From contig NC_081410.1 in assembly GCF_030272615.1 (NCBI RefSeq), forward strand, positions 123,039,640 through 123,103,639: 64,000 nt of DNA, given 5' to 3'. The DNA is from Cryptomeria japonica (Eukaryota > Streptophyta > Pinopsida > Cupressales > Cupressaceae). A model generated the notes under the pieces. That model had not been told where the DNA came from. It worked only from the letters and a program-made list of their open reading frames with translations, and did not search any database. A program made the position numbers and the translations under genes. This document shows positions 45,093 through 55,978 of this stretch, one piece after another; the first letter of the stretch is position 1, and every line of letters starts with the position of its first letter.

Positions 45093-48018
45093 TGTACTGT
45101 CCCCGATTTGGCTAGGTTGACCAGCACTAATTTCATAGATAAATAAATAATTATTAATAAATGGAATTATTAAATTATTTTAGTAACAGCCTTTGGGCCA
45201 ACTTGCTTGAATATTTTGTTTTATCCTAGAGGCCGACTTGGATGGAATGTTATTAGGTTGGTTTTCTAATCTTGGCCAACATTGAAAGATTCATGTATTT
45301 ATAGGGTTCATGGCTGGAGTGAAAGGCATTGGAGAATGTCAATTATTCCCACATTGAACGAATGCAAGAGAGCTCCAACGCAACCCTATATTTCTCATCC
45401 ATGGTGGAACGTAGCCCATGCCAACTCTTTCATTAAGCAATTTATCATCTTATCCATATCCACAGATAAATAAATAATTATTAATAAATGGAATTATTAA
45501 ATTATTTTAGTAACGGCCTTTGGGCCGACTTGCTTGAATATTTTGTTTTATCCTAGAGGCTGACTTGTATGGAATGTTATTAGGTTGGTTTTCTAATCTT
45601 GGCCAACATTGAAAGGGCTGGAGTGAAAGGCATTGGAGAATTTCAATTATTCCTGCATCGAACGAATGCAAGAGAGCTCTGACACAACCCTAAATTTCTC
45701 ATCCTTGGTGGAACGTAGCCCCTGCCAACTCTTTCATTAAGCAATTTATCATCTTATCCATATTCATTTCATTACTACATTAATTAGTTTGTATTTATCT
45801 AACTCGTATCACATCCTAGGGTCGGCTCACTCAAGAGTTCAAAGATATCTATTGATCATGGGACAAGAAGAAGATACACACAAAGGGCGGAACTAAGGAT
45901 TAGCAGTGATAGCCTAGGCACGATAGATATTTCTCCTTTGTTGTTGTCTCCAACACAACAAAGCAAGAGACTTCAAAGAAATCTAAGTACGAGGGAGCTC
46001 AAAGTGGGGCCGTACCATTCAAGAGGAAGTGCAAACTATGCAGTGCCTCGCAACCTACTTAGATGAAGGGATTGGAGGTGTCTTCTACAACATAGTAGAG
46101 GATCCAACTTATCATAAGGACCCTTGACATTGCTGAAGTCGCTAACCAAGGATGAGTCAAAATGAGTGCTTTGGAGGTGCCCCTTATAAGGTGCACAATC
46201 GCTGATTGAATTCACCCAATGAGGAGATAGTCGCCAGCAAGGAGGCAACTTTAGGTTACATTTGGATCTGAGTGTTTGAGAATTAAGTTTTGAGAAGTTG
46301 TTAAAGTACTAAGAACTGGAATATAAGTTGTTAAAGTACTAAGAACTGGAATATCTTTTAATTCATGTATAATGAATATTATTTTCTGAAAGATCCCAAA
46401 TGGATCCTTTTGCTGTTGCTGCTGTAAATTCTTAATTAAAAATACTATATTTTTGTAATTTTCCGGTGATCTTATAGAATAGACAGAAGTTGCAAAAAGG
46501 GATTGTTTCTTTCTGGGTTTTGATGTTATAAGTAAAGTAATTGATAAATAGCAACAACTGTGAAATAAACAGTAAACAATGTTCATATGTAAGAACACTT
46601 AAGCAATCTGAAAATATTGCAAATCATACCAAGCAAATAACCTAGTTTTGTATTCAGCAAGAATCCATACATTTATTTGGAGTTGTTCTCAATCTGGATT
46701 GATGCCAGATGGAGGAATATTAATAGCAACGAACAAGGAAGACCAAATAAGTTGAATACAACCCTTCAAGCCAACATACAAACAAGGCGTGGTTGCAAAG
46801 GAGGCGTGGAAGCTGCTGCAAATCACATGCCAACTGAAATAGACCAGCCGCCCTATTGAAACCCCCAATATGCACGCTGAATCTTCAGGCCAAGAAGATG
46901 TGTCTTCTACCTCTGACAACCTCTGTGCAATCCTGGATAAATCCACTGTCAACTCCTGCTGAGGGCTACATCCCAGCAAGCTCAGACATGGGGTTTGCAT
47001 CCCAGACTAAAATCACTCTTCCAGAGCAATTCCCAAATTCGCAAGTTTCAAAATGATCAAAGATGCTATCAATTAGGTTTTAATATCCTTATAACTCCTT
47101 TCCCTTTGCAAGTCGAACCCTAAAGAATAATAAAGCTTGTGCTTTATAATTAAAGTGACACTTTCCCAATTATGGCATCAAACTATAGAAAAATATCACT
47201 CTATTGCGAATAAATAGCTTCAAGCATCCAAAAAGACTCTGGGAGGTGAGAATCATGTAGCAAAGTTCAAGACCTTTCCAACAAGCTATAACACATAGGC
47301 ATATCAAACTAGATGAAGCCAAAAACCCATTATTACTCTGAAATGGCTATATACATAGCCTTATTTTAATTTATTTAAACGCTAACTTAGGAAATATTTA
47401 AATATATTAAAATATTTCCATAGATCCAATAATAGCCCAAAATAACCAACCAAACATGAATCTGACTTTGTCACTTGTCTGTGACTGATGCCGGACAAGA
47501 TGGGCCAACTAGCAGTCCCATCCCTAAAATCTAGGGATGCTCCTAGAAACTAGGAAACACACCCAATCTTCCTGAAACTGAAACCAAGGTATGGTCTCGT
47601 GGAACCTCAAATATGGAAACTGCCACAACCTCCTAAAAAGTAGGGAATCTCCCTAAAAATTAGGAACCTCTATCCAAACACCTATAACTGCTCAAAAGGA
47701 TCCTGCTCTGCTCCTTGGTCCCCCAGGTGGTCATTCAGTCAACTGCCAGTTCTCCCTAAAAAATAGGAGACCTCGTCTAAAGGTCCGAAACGGCTCACAG
47801 AGCCCCTGCAAAGCTCCATGACCCTCAGAATGAGTCCCCTAACCATGTCGTTGACCTACGGGAACTCGAATGGTAGGTCAACCCCTGCTCATCTCATGTC
47901 ACCTAGAAAAGGGGATATTACATTTTCCAAATACATGTTTCGAACTGAAAACATAAGGAGTGTAACTTTTGATCTTGCAATCATATATGTCCTGATGCTA
48001 CTACTATTAAGAATTACA
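45093..48018 (+). repeat. 5' LTR of element B, containing a nested solo LTR
   Basis: The sequence starts TGTACTGTCCCCGATTTGGC and ends AAGAATTACA. It aligns with the 3' LTR of element B (49,085-49,588 plus 58,363-58,968) from start to end, apart from a tandem duplication (45,137-45,463 repeated at 45,464-about 45,765), a 30 bp duplication at about 46,292-46,351, and the inserted solo LTR 46,387-47,922. Shared landmarks include TAAATAAATGGAATT-type AT-rich sequence, ATTAGGTTGGTTTTCTAATC and TAGAGGATCCAACTTATCA. Confidence 0.8.
46387..47922. mobile_element. Solo LTR nested in the 5' LTR of element B
   Basis: The block starts TGAAAGATCCC, ends GGGGATATTACA, and is flanked by TTTTC on both sides (46,382-46,386 and 47,923-47,927). 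The uninterrupted sequence is preserved in the other LTR of element B near 58,875, which proves the insertion. It has no gag or pol. It contains five copies of CCTA-N5-TAGG between 47,523 and 47,767. Confidence 0.88.
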
Positions 48019-48199
48019 TTGTTTAAAACCTAAAATAAGTATTTTTGTTAAAATATTCCACTTTCTATTTAGAATTGCAAATTTTGAGTTGGCATCAGAC
48101 CCACCTTCCTGCCAGCCTGTGAGTAGTTTTGCAACTTCATGAATAAATGAAGCTATGTCTCTAATACCATCATGACAACCAAAAGAACCTACTAAGGAA

Positions 48200-49084
48200 G
48201 TGGCTAGATGTCATGCCAAATATATGAATGTAGGCCCAGCCATCTGTCAAGATCTGACCTTTACTAAATATTTTGAGCTTCAAACGAATGGGAGAAGGAG
48301 AAGAAGATATGAGGAGCAGCCCTGCAAGGAAAATTTTAAAATGGAACAATTGGATCAGAAAAGGCACATTATTTGGAGCCATCAAAATCTTTGAAGAATA
48401 TTTAGGGATGCCTGGTCAAATTAAATCTATATTTCCTTTTGATGATTATTTGGGGTATCTGAATCGGATAAACCCAAGAGAAAGGAAACTTTATGAAAAC
48501 ATAAGAGGAATGAGTACGAAAGAGAGAAATTCAGCAGCAGCAAAAGTAGAACCAAAAATGATGACGAGTATAGGTGCAGAAGAGGAGGTCAAGGAAGAAG
48601 TGATAGCGGAGCACAAAGAAAGGGCAGAGTCTCAAGATGACAAACTAGTGGACTCCTCAAGGACAGAAGATAGTAATGTCCACAAAACATCAGCCCAAAT
48701 TCTAGGTATGGATATAATTGCATCATGTAATGATTCACAGTATATGAGAATGATTGGTCCATGCAATACAATGCAAAATATTAGTTGTGATGTTGCAATG
48801 ATTGGTTTGTAGATTGAGGACCATGAAGAAGAACTGCAGGTTTATCTAGAAAGTACCATGATTATGCACTCTAATTACATGGAGGTGGGGCCAAGAACAT
48901 TCACACTCCTTTGTTCCAGGATTAATAAGATCAGTGGTGGAGTTTGGAAGAGAGATGTTTATCTCAGAATAGTGCAGCAAAGTGGTGTAACAGTGATTCT
49001 AAGGGTGACATGGGATCTTGGCATTCAATTTTGGTATGCAAGTGCAGATTACTTGAGGACAAGCAATCTCCGAGATGGGAGGAC
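48200..49084 (+). pseudogene. Interior of element B with unrecognised reading frame
   Basis: The interior between the LTRs is only about 1.07 kb. The longest frame (48,273-48,812, 179 codons) starts MSFKRMGEGEEDMRSSPARK and contains an acidic Lys/Glu-rich middle (EEEVKEEVIAEHKERAES). Frames at 48,200-48,394 and 48,858-49,097 overlap its edges. I recognise no gag, protease, RT or integrase motif. GAGGACAAGCAA and GGGAGGAC just before 49,085 form a polypurine tract. No tRNA-Met primer site follows the 5' LTR. The interior may be a remnant of a larger element or captured non-element sequence. Confidence 0.4.
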
Positions 49085-49588
49085 TGTAAAATCCTAGATT
49101 TGGCTGGGTGGGCCAGCCCTAATTTCATAAATAAATAAATAGATAATTATTAATAAATGGAATTATTAAATAATTATAGTAACGAACATTGCGCCAACTT
49201 TCCCATCTTGTGGTGGTTTGTGTCTTGGACCAACTTGCTTAATATTTCGCTTTATCCTGGAGGCCGACTCGGATGCAACACTATTAGGTCAGTTTTCTAA
49301 TCTTGGCCAACATTGTAAGATTCAATGTATTTATAGGGGTCATGATTGGAGTAAAAGGCATCGGTGAATTTCATTTATTTCTGCATTGAACGAATGCAAG
49401 AGAGCTCAAATACAACCTTGAGTTTCTCATCCCTAGTGGGACATAGCCCCTACGAGCTCTTTCATTGAGCAATTTATCATCTTATCCATAATCAATTCAT
49501 TATTGGATTAATCAAATTGTACTTGTCTAACCCATATCACATTCTAGGGTCGGCACATGTAGGAGTTCAAAGATAACTATTGATCGTG
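49085..49588 (+). repeat. 3' LTR of element B, left part
   Basis: This part starts TGTAAAATCC directly after the polypurine tract and is homologous to the start of the LTR at 45,093. It is interrupted at 49,588 by the family A element and resumes at 58,363. Confidence 0.88.
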
Positions 49589-50629
49589 TGTTGACGTGTA
49601 TTTTGTACACAATCATACACAGAATAAAATACCCAAGGGTACCTTATCCTCTCTTGAATAAAGTCTCTGATTGCTGAAGATATCGCAAGAAGGATCAATC
49701 AGGGTGACTCCAATGTTCCTTTAAGTAGGGTCTCTACGTGTGGATAAGCACCAGTGGTCGTTGTGATTGCTGTGTCATCAAGGGGCCTTACGTTCCGAAA
49801 TAGAATTTCCTAAACTAACAAATTCTCAAAAAAGATCAAAAGAGGAGGGCTTACAAGAGATTAATTCAAATCTAATCCTAAGAATGACTTAATGCGGACA
49901 GGACTTGGTAAGATTCTACCAACTTCAATATTGCCATAAAATAACAACTCAACTGAAATTGATGCGATCTTCTAAGGTAACAAATGATCTTTCAATTCAT
50001 CAAGGATCATAGACACTACCACAAAGGCACATATCCAAGGTTCAATGACGATTGAAGGTTTAGGTGATTCAAGTTTCTCCAGTTGACCACGCAAGGCATT
50101 CCTACAATCAGCAAGAAGCTAGTGGTTTGGAAAGTGAATCTTACCAAAGATCAAGCCCAACACTTTGTCCTTCAAATTAAAACACTACTGTGATTGAGAA
50201 TGATTCAAGAAAGTGAACAACCATGAAGATAACCACAAGAATTGCAATAAAACACCATAACTTCAATATTTTATTGATCTCAAAGCCATCATAAACAACA
50301 ATTGTTTGAAATTCCTTCTTCAAAGCTCAATCTTGCTACAAAGTAACTTGCTTCTATCAAATTGCTAATCTCTAATCACTAATGCTGATATCTAATGACA
50401 AAATGAAAAGAAATGAGGGTATATATAGCATCCTCAATTACAATGAACGGTCCAAATCAAAAAGAAGATCAACGGTCAAGATTATGACACCTAAACCCTA
50501 ATTAGGGTTTATTACAAATAGTCCCCTTTTTATTGAACAATATTAAATGCATAGCCAAATATTAAATTTGGCACAAAAACCTAGGAGACATAGACCAATG
50601 ACAATTAAAGTGCCATGTCATCTATAACA
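49589..50629 (-). repeat. Family A right part (LTR-like), copy 2
   Basis: On the minus strand the block runs from TGTTATAG (which contains the protein stop TAG) to CGTCAACA, 1,041 bp. It aligns with 19,363-20,438: TAAACCCTAATTAGGGTTT, CCACTAGCTTCTTGCTGATTG, TTGCGTGGTCAACTGGA, AGAAGATCGCA and TTCAAGAGAGGATAA. It ends exactly at the target duplication. Confidence 0.85.
50420..50427 (-). promoter_or_regulatory. TATA box, family A copy 2
   Basis: On the minus strand TATATATA follows GATGC, with CATTTCTTTTCATTTTG after it. The placement equals the TATA boxes of the three other family A copies. Confidence 0.5.
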
Positions 50630-53600
50630 ATCTTTCTTCTAGAATCTTATTCCCTTTCCAATGCTCCTTTTTAGCATATGCAATGAATCTAGAGACGATT
50701 CCTTCGATCTCAGCAATTGGAATCTCGGGAAGATTCCTCATTCGTTCCTCTAAGTGGATGACCTGATCAAAAGCCTTGAGAAGAGCAGCATCCCATGCAG
50801 GTTCAAGTTCTTTGGTCTTCTCAATCAGGAGCATGGTAGCAAACATTTGGTCCCGTTGCTCATCTGTGATAATATTCGCATCCTTGCAAAAGATGACCTT
50901 GACCCTTTCTTCCAATTCTTGTAAGTCCACACCTGTCTCAACTTCGATCCTCCTGCCAAGAATAGTACGTAGTACCTCAAACACTCTATCCTAGATCGGG
51001 TGGATAACCTCCTCAACATGATTGCATCTAGTACTGATGTCCTTGAAGAGAACTTCCTTCATCTAGAGTAAAGTTGACCACTGAAGTAAACTATGAGGTC
51101 CTCCATCCATTATCTTTTCTTGTACTAGGACTTTCCTTGATGTTTGTCTGATTACTTGTAGGACAGGAATGATGACATCCTTAGTATGAGCAAAAGCAGC
51201 TACAGTTATCATCAAGTTGTGGATGATCTCAAGAACCTGGATAGCTCGGTGAATGGTCTGCATCATCCTTGTTGCAAATTCGATAGCAACTGTATGAGAT
51301 TTGTCAATCCAAGAGCTCATAAGCTGGACCAAACTCCTAACTCTCTCTGCCTCGCCAACTGATTCAAGGGGAAGTGCCTGCGCAGGAGATACTGCTGGAT
51401 CCTGACGTCCCAAAGGCTGATTGAGATGGCTAAAGTAGTCTCTCCATGCACCGACCTCTCTCTCAAGCTTTCTATTTTTCTCCATTTCTTCCCTAAGCTT
51501 GTCTTTTAATGCTTCAAATGAATCGATGGCCTCATCCAGTGTCTGCTCGGCTATGAGTGGACCAAGCTCAAATGTCTCTACATCATATTCCTTTGCGAGG
51601 ATCTCACCTTCAAATTTGTCCACTGCTGGTGTAGCTATCTGCAATTTCCTGGATCCAGTCTCATCTCTGATCATCTTGGACATCTTAGTAGCCTTCCTCT
51701 TCTCTGTCACTTCCTGAGAATTTCCAACAAGGCTTTCTAAATCAATCACATTGTCTTCGTCCTCGATCACAATCACCCTTGCTAGTCTCTCCTTCAACCA
51801 ATCTGGGATGGCAGATCTTGTTTCTTTAACTTGTATCTCCTTAGGCAATGTTTCTTCTTCTCTGAGAGGAGATGTTACTTCATTATCGTCTTTGTCTTCA
51901 TGTAGCTCATTAGCTTGGAGAGATCTACTTGATGAACGTTGAGGTGCCTGTCCTTCTTCCTGTTTATCGTTCTGTACCATCGATTCCATAGACTCCTCTA
52001 CTTCAAGTGTCCTCTTCTCTTGTCGAGAAGATGTGCCGGATGAACGAACTCGGTTTGCCTCTTGCTTCTTCTTGGAGGATTCTCTTTTCTCAGGTCTCTC
52101 TTTTCTCTTTGAACCTCTAGGATGAGGATTGCCCTCACTTATGCTTCGAAGGTTACCTTCGCTTGTGTTTCTGGGATTAGGATTACCTTCACTTACACTT
52201 GCTCCACCTTCAGCTGGTCTTTCTTCCAAAGTAAAAGTCATAGATATGCCTTGCTCTCTCAACTTCTGATGCTGCACATCAACCCATCTGCGTGTACAAG
52301 ACAAAACTGGAGCCATCAAAGCATCTAGATCCACAATCTCAGGTTCATTCCAATCTAGCCTCACTGATTTGCTTTCTCGATCATAAGATGATTGGAGATG
52401 TCTGCCACTGTCCTGAGCTTGGTTGGCCACTCTGTAAATCTTGCATTTCCTGATGAAGTCCAAAGGCAATCTAGAATGCATCTTTCTCTTCACTTCAAGA
52501 TCATCTAATAGATTCATCACAAAGTCCTCTATCTGAAACTCATGCTTATATTTTCTTCCGACTGTCTCCTCTATATACCCATAAGGATCAAAGCTCTCTC
52601 TCAAGGCAAAGAATGAAAAAGAATATAAAGCTAACTCCTTTTCTGCATCATCCATGGCTAGAGCATTAGGACATACCTCAACTAAATTCCCCAATATGAT
52701 AGGCACAGGAACTCCATTTCCATGTCTGTGTCTGAATGCCTTCGCACAAGCTGCCAACTGTCTAGTTACCTCAAGTAACACTATTCTGTCTGTCGGATAT
52801 CTCGGCAACATGTATGGAGGTGAAGGACATCCATGAACTCTAATATATGTAAATTTCGGAAATTGGATAAACCAAGCACCGTACCTCTTTACTAGCTCTT
52901 GTGCATCCTGAGATAGCCTATTGTGAATTCCGCCTTGCAACGTCCTGGTGATGTTCATTGTGAAGGTATCATTGACTATCTTGTAGTTACTTCCTGGCGG
53001 ATGATGCAAGTGAACATAGGAATCACAAACTCTGACCTCCCCGGGTCCCCTTCCAATCACTCCTCTGTGAGGTAACCCTGCATATTTAAAGCTCCTGATT
53101 AAGGCATATATGATGTATGAACTCATGTGGAAGGACTTGGTAGCCTTCAGTCTCCTTAACTGTACGTCCAAGCAATGGCTAATCATTCTAGCCCAATGAA
53201 TTGTTCCTTTTCCCTGAACTATCACTTGGATGAAGTAGAACATCCACTTCTCAAAATAGAAGGCTTGAGGGGGCTCCTGTGACTCGGTTGAGCAGTGTTA
53301 TCAAATCTCTGTACTCCTCTTGGAAGTCGATCCTATGTGGTGTGTTTGGAATCTTGCTCAGGCGAGGACAACTCTTGAGTAACCAGTTCTTATTGATGAT
53401 GCTTAGGCAAGTGTCTGGATCATCTTCGTACATGGACCTGGCTCCTTCTATGCTTTTGTAGATCATATCTCTGTGCTCCGGAAGATGGAAAGCCTCACTT
53501 ATAGCTTCCTCTGAAAGATAGGCCAAAGTGTTTCCCTCCTTGGACACGATCGATCTGGACTGTGGATCATAATGGCGAGCACATTCGATCATCAACTCAT

Positions 53601-53847
53601 GACATTGGATTGCTGGAGGGAAGTCGGCCGCCTTAATGATGCCACTTTCAATTATTCTCCTGGCGACAGGTGATGGCTTGCCAATGTAAGGGACCTCTCG
53701 AAACTTCTTCGTACTGAAGTTTCCCAAGTTGGTATCTCCAATGTTGCTCCACTTCGACACAATCTTGGTCTCCAATTCTTCGTTCTTTTGATCTTCCTTC
53801 ATGAGGGCTGGACGACTGGTGGATACTCCCGCCTTCGGAGTCGCCAT
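50622..53847 (-). pseudogene. Family A protein, copy 2 (nearly intact, unknown function)
   Basis: I do not recognise this protein. The start chosen is ATG at 53,847 (MATPKAGVS). Parts in order: N-terminal domain (KWSNIGDTNLGNFSTKKF, LAYLSEEAISEAFHLPEH); central domain (WARMISHCLDVQLRRL, WFIQFPKFTYIRVHG, MLPRYPTDRIVLLEV, SRLPLDFIRKCKIYRVANQ); a charged linker with three SEGNP/SEGNL-type repeats and a basic KRKERPEKR stretch that could be a nuclear localisation signal; a predicted coiled coil (LKDKLREEMEKNRKLEREV); and a C-terminal domain (VDLQELEERVKVIF, ELEPAWDAALLKAFDQV). There is no zinc knuckle, protease, RT or integrase motif. Breaks: one extra C in a C5 run at about 53,266 shifts the frame, and TAG codons lie at 51,063-51,065 and about 50,991. 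A distant relation to plant transposon-associated or gag-like proteins is possible but unproven. Confidence 0.8.
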
Positions 53848-53896
53848 CGTAACACCTACACAACATTTCACAATAAGTAACAGATTTTGCAATGTA

Positions 53897-55179
53897 TGTA
53901 ATGTCCCCTTTTTAGCGCAACATGATATGGGGTGTCGTTAGCCTATTCTGACACGGTCCCGAAGGCTAACAAGGACATTGATGGAATCCTGAGGTGTTTT
54001 GGCCTAGGTGTTTTCGATTTCAGGCCAATCGGTGCTGCTCTGACAGGGTTTCTAGACACTTACTATTTATAGTAAGTTAGTCTCCAAGCAGTGACCTGGA
54101 ATTTTTAGTGTTTCCCTGGTTGGCATAATCATCAGTAAAAATATTTGAAGGCGACAATGATTTAAAGGAATTATCAACAATGTTTTAATATTTAACGATA
54201 AAGTGTAAAGTTAAATTAAATATTTAACTTTATCGTTATATTATAAGGTTGGGAATATAAAGTAATGTTTAAAATATTAAAAGTTCCCTTTAATGTGTAC
54301 ATTGTGGGAAATAATATTTTATTCTAAAATGTATTATCCCACATTCAGGAAATGAAGTGTTTGCATCCAGGAAGAAGATATAAATGGAGGTTGAGAGCTC
54401 TCTTTTGGGGATAGGCTGGGATGAATTAATGTTATGCAGTTGGATTTCGTAGAGATCTGATTATTGGGCTTGGAGGACGGAATCCCTCTTTGCTAGCATT
54501 CTCTTCGTTGTTGAAAGACACAGTCAGGAGGATTAATGGTGTTTTCATTCAGGAAACACATTGGGCTTCATTTGGTGCTCTCGCATGATGTTTTTACAGG
54601 GGTTTGAAAGTGCAGATTTGAAAATAGTGTTTTGCTACAGTACCGCGTGAATAGTGTTTTGCTACAGTACCACGTGAATAGTGTTTTGCTACAGTGCCAC
54701 GTGAACAGTGTTTTTGCTACAGTACCGCGTGAATAGTGTTTTTGCTACAGTACCGCGTGAATAGTGTTTTGCTACAGTGCCGCGTGAATAGTAAAAATGC
54801 TACAGTGCCGTGAATAGTGCAACTACAGTGCGTGAACAGTGTTTTCAGCAGGTTCTATACTTGTGGAGTCCAGGTTTGAATTTGTTTATTATCATATGGT
54901 CTATAATATTCTTCAAATCTGATTTGTATGCTTGGAGTTGGAATTAAATAAATACCATAAGCATTAATCCTCTTGTTTTTGGTATTTGATATGTCTGGTT
55001 ATTTTTATATTGAATAAACTTTGAAAGCTTTACAATAAATATCAGTTTACCAAATTTATCCTATAGCAAATCAAGAACCAAAAAAAATCCAATAGTCAGC
55101 TTGCACGCCAACTGTTTGACAAAATTACACTAAGTAAAAAGGACATAAATTTAGTACCGAACAGGGGGTGTCCATTACA
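53897..55179. mobile_element. Solo LTR nested in the family A element
   Basis: This 1,283 bp block starts TGTAATGTCCCC and ends GTCCATTACA, with ATGTA duplicated on both sides (53,892-53,896 and 55,180-55,184). It has no coding potential. It contains a 27-28 bp minisatellite at 54,625-54,843. It separates the start of the family A reading frame from its upstream leader. Confidence 0.9.
54625..54843. repeat. 27-28 bp minisatellite in solo LTR
   Basis: Eight to nine units of TAGTGTTTTGCTACAGTAC followed by CGCGTGAA occur here. The first seven are well conserved; the last two are shortened (GCTACAGTGCCGTGAATAG, then CTACAGTGCGTGAACAG). C/T and A/G changes cluster at the CG dinucleotides. Confidence 0.92.
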
Positions 55180-55184
55180 ATGTA

Positions 55185-55978
55185 AAAATTAAGATTTAGA
55201 TTAAAGATTGAATTTAGGAAACTTCATGATAAGTCTTTGAGTTATCATTTCCTAAATGCGATTGAGCTACTGGAAATTCAAAATTTCAAAATTCAAAATT
55301 TCAAGATTGAAACTAGGACGACTTTTGAAAAAAAAAAAAAAGGAACAAAGAGGACTTCGCCATACCTCACTTTGAGAGCTAACTCTAACAAAAGAATGCA
55401 AAATTAAGGAAGTTCGCCTAGGCAAAAACGAAGATTGAAGTATTCAACGTGATCTTCCTTTAGCAAAGGCGCCTTCCTTGTCAACTCCACCACCCTTGGG
55501 GTCTTCAACGTCTTGATAGAGAATTCGCTCCACTTCTAACTAAATTCGCACTCCTCTTGATGAGATTTCGCAACTTGTATTCTTCTCCAATCGCATGTAA
55601 ATGAATGATTGAATGATGATTTGAAATGCTTCAAAGCTCCTTTCTTATATAGGCGCTCACCTCCTTAATTGCACATAGGCCGACTTTTTGGAAATAAGGC
55701 AAATAATAAATAAATTTTAAATAAAATGAGGCCGACTTTGTAAAAATATGGAAATATAACCCAAGCGCTCCCCCTTTTTTATTAATTAATTTAAGTGCCT
55801 TTGTATTTAATAATTTCGATTTTTTAAAAAGGCTAAATTAATTAATAAATACCTTACGCGCTATTTTCAAATGCCATTTTAATCAAATAATTCAAAGTTT
55901 TTATCGAATTTTAGCATTTAATGTATTTCAAAATTTATTGGCGCCAAAACATGAGAGATGTAAGGGATACTAACCACA
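55185..55978 (-). other. Family A element, leader region
   Basis: This is the non-coding part of the family A element between the hairpin array and the protein. It holds a run of 14 A at about 55,329, an AAATTTCAAAATTC tandem patch near 55,280 and purine/pyrimidine-rich stretches. No gene is seen. Confidence 0.5.
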
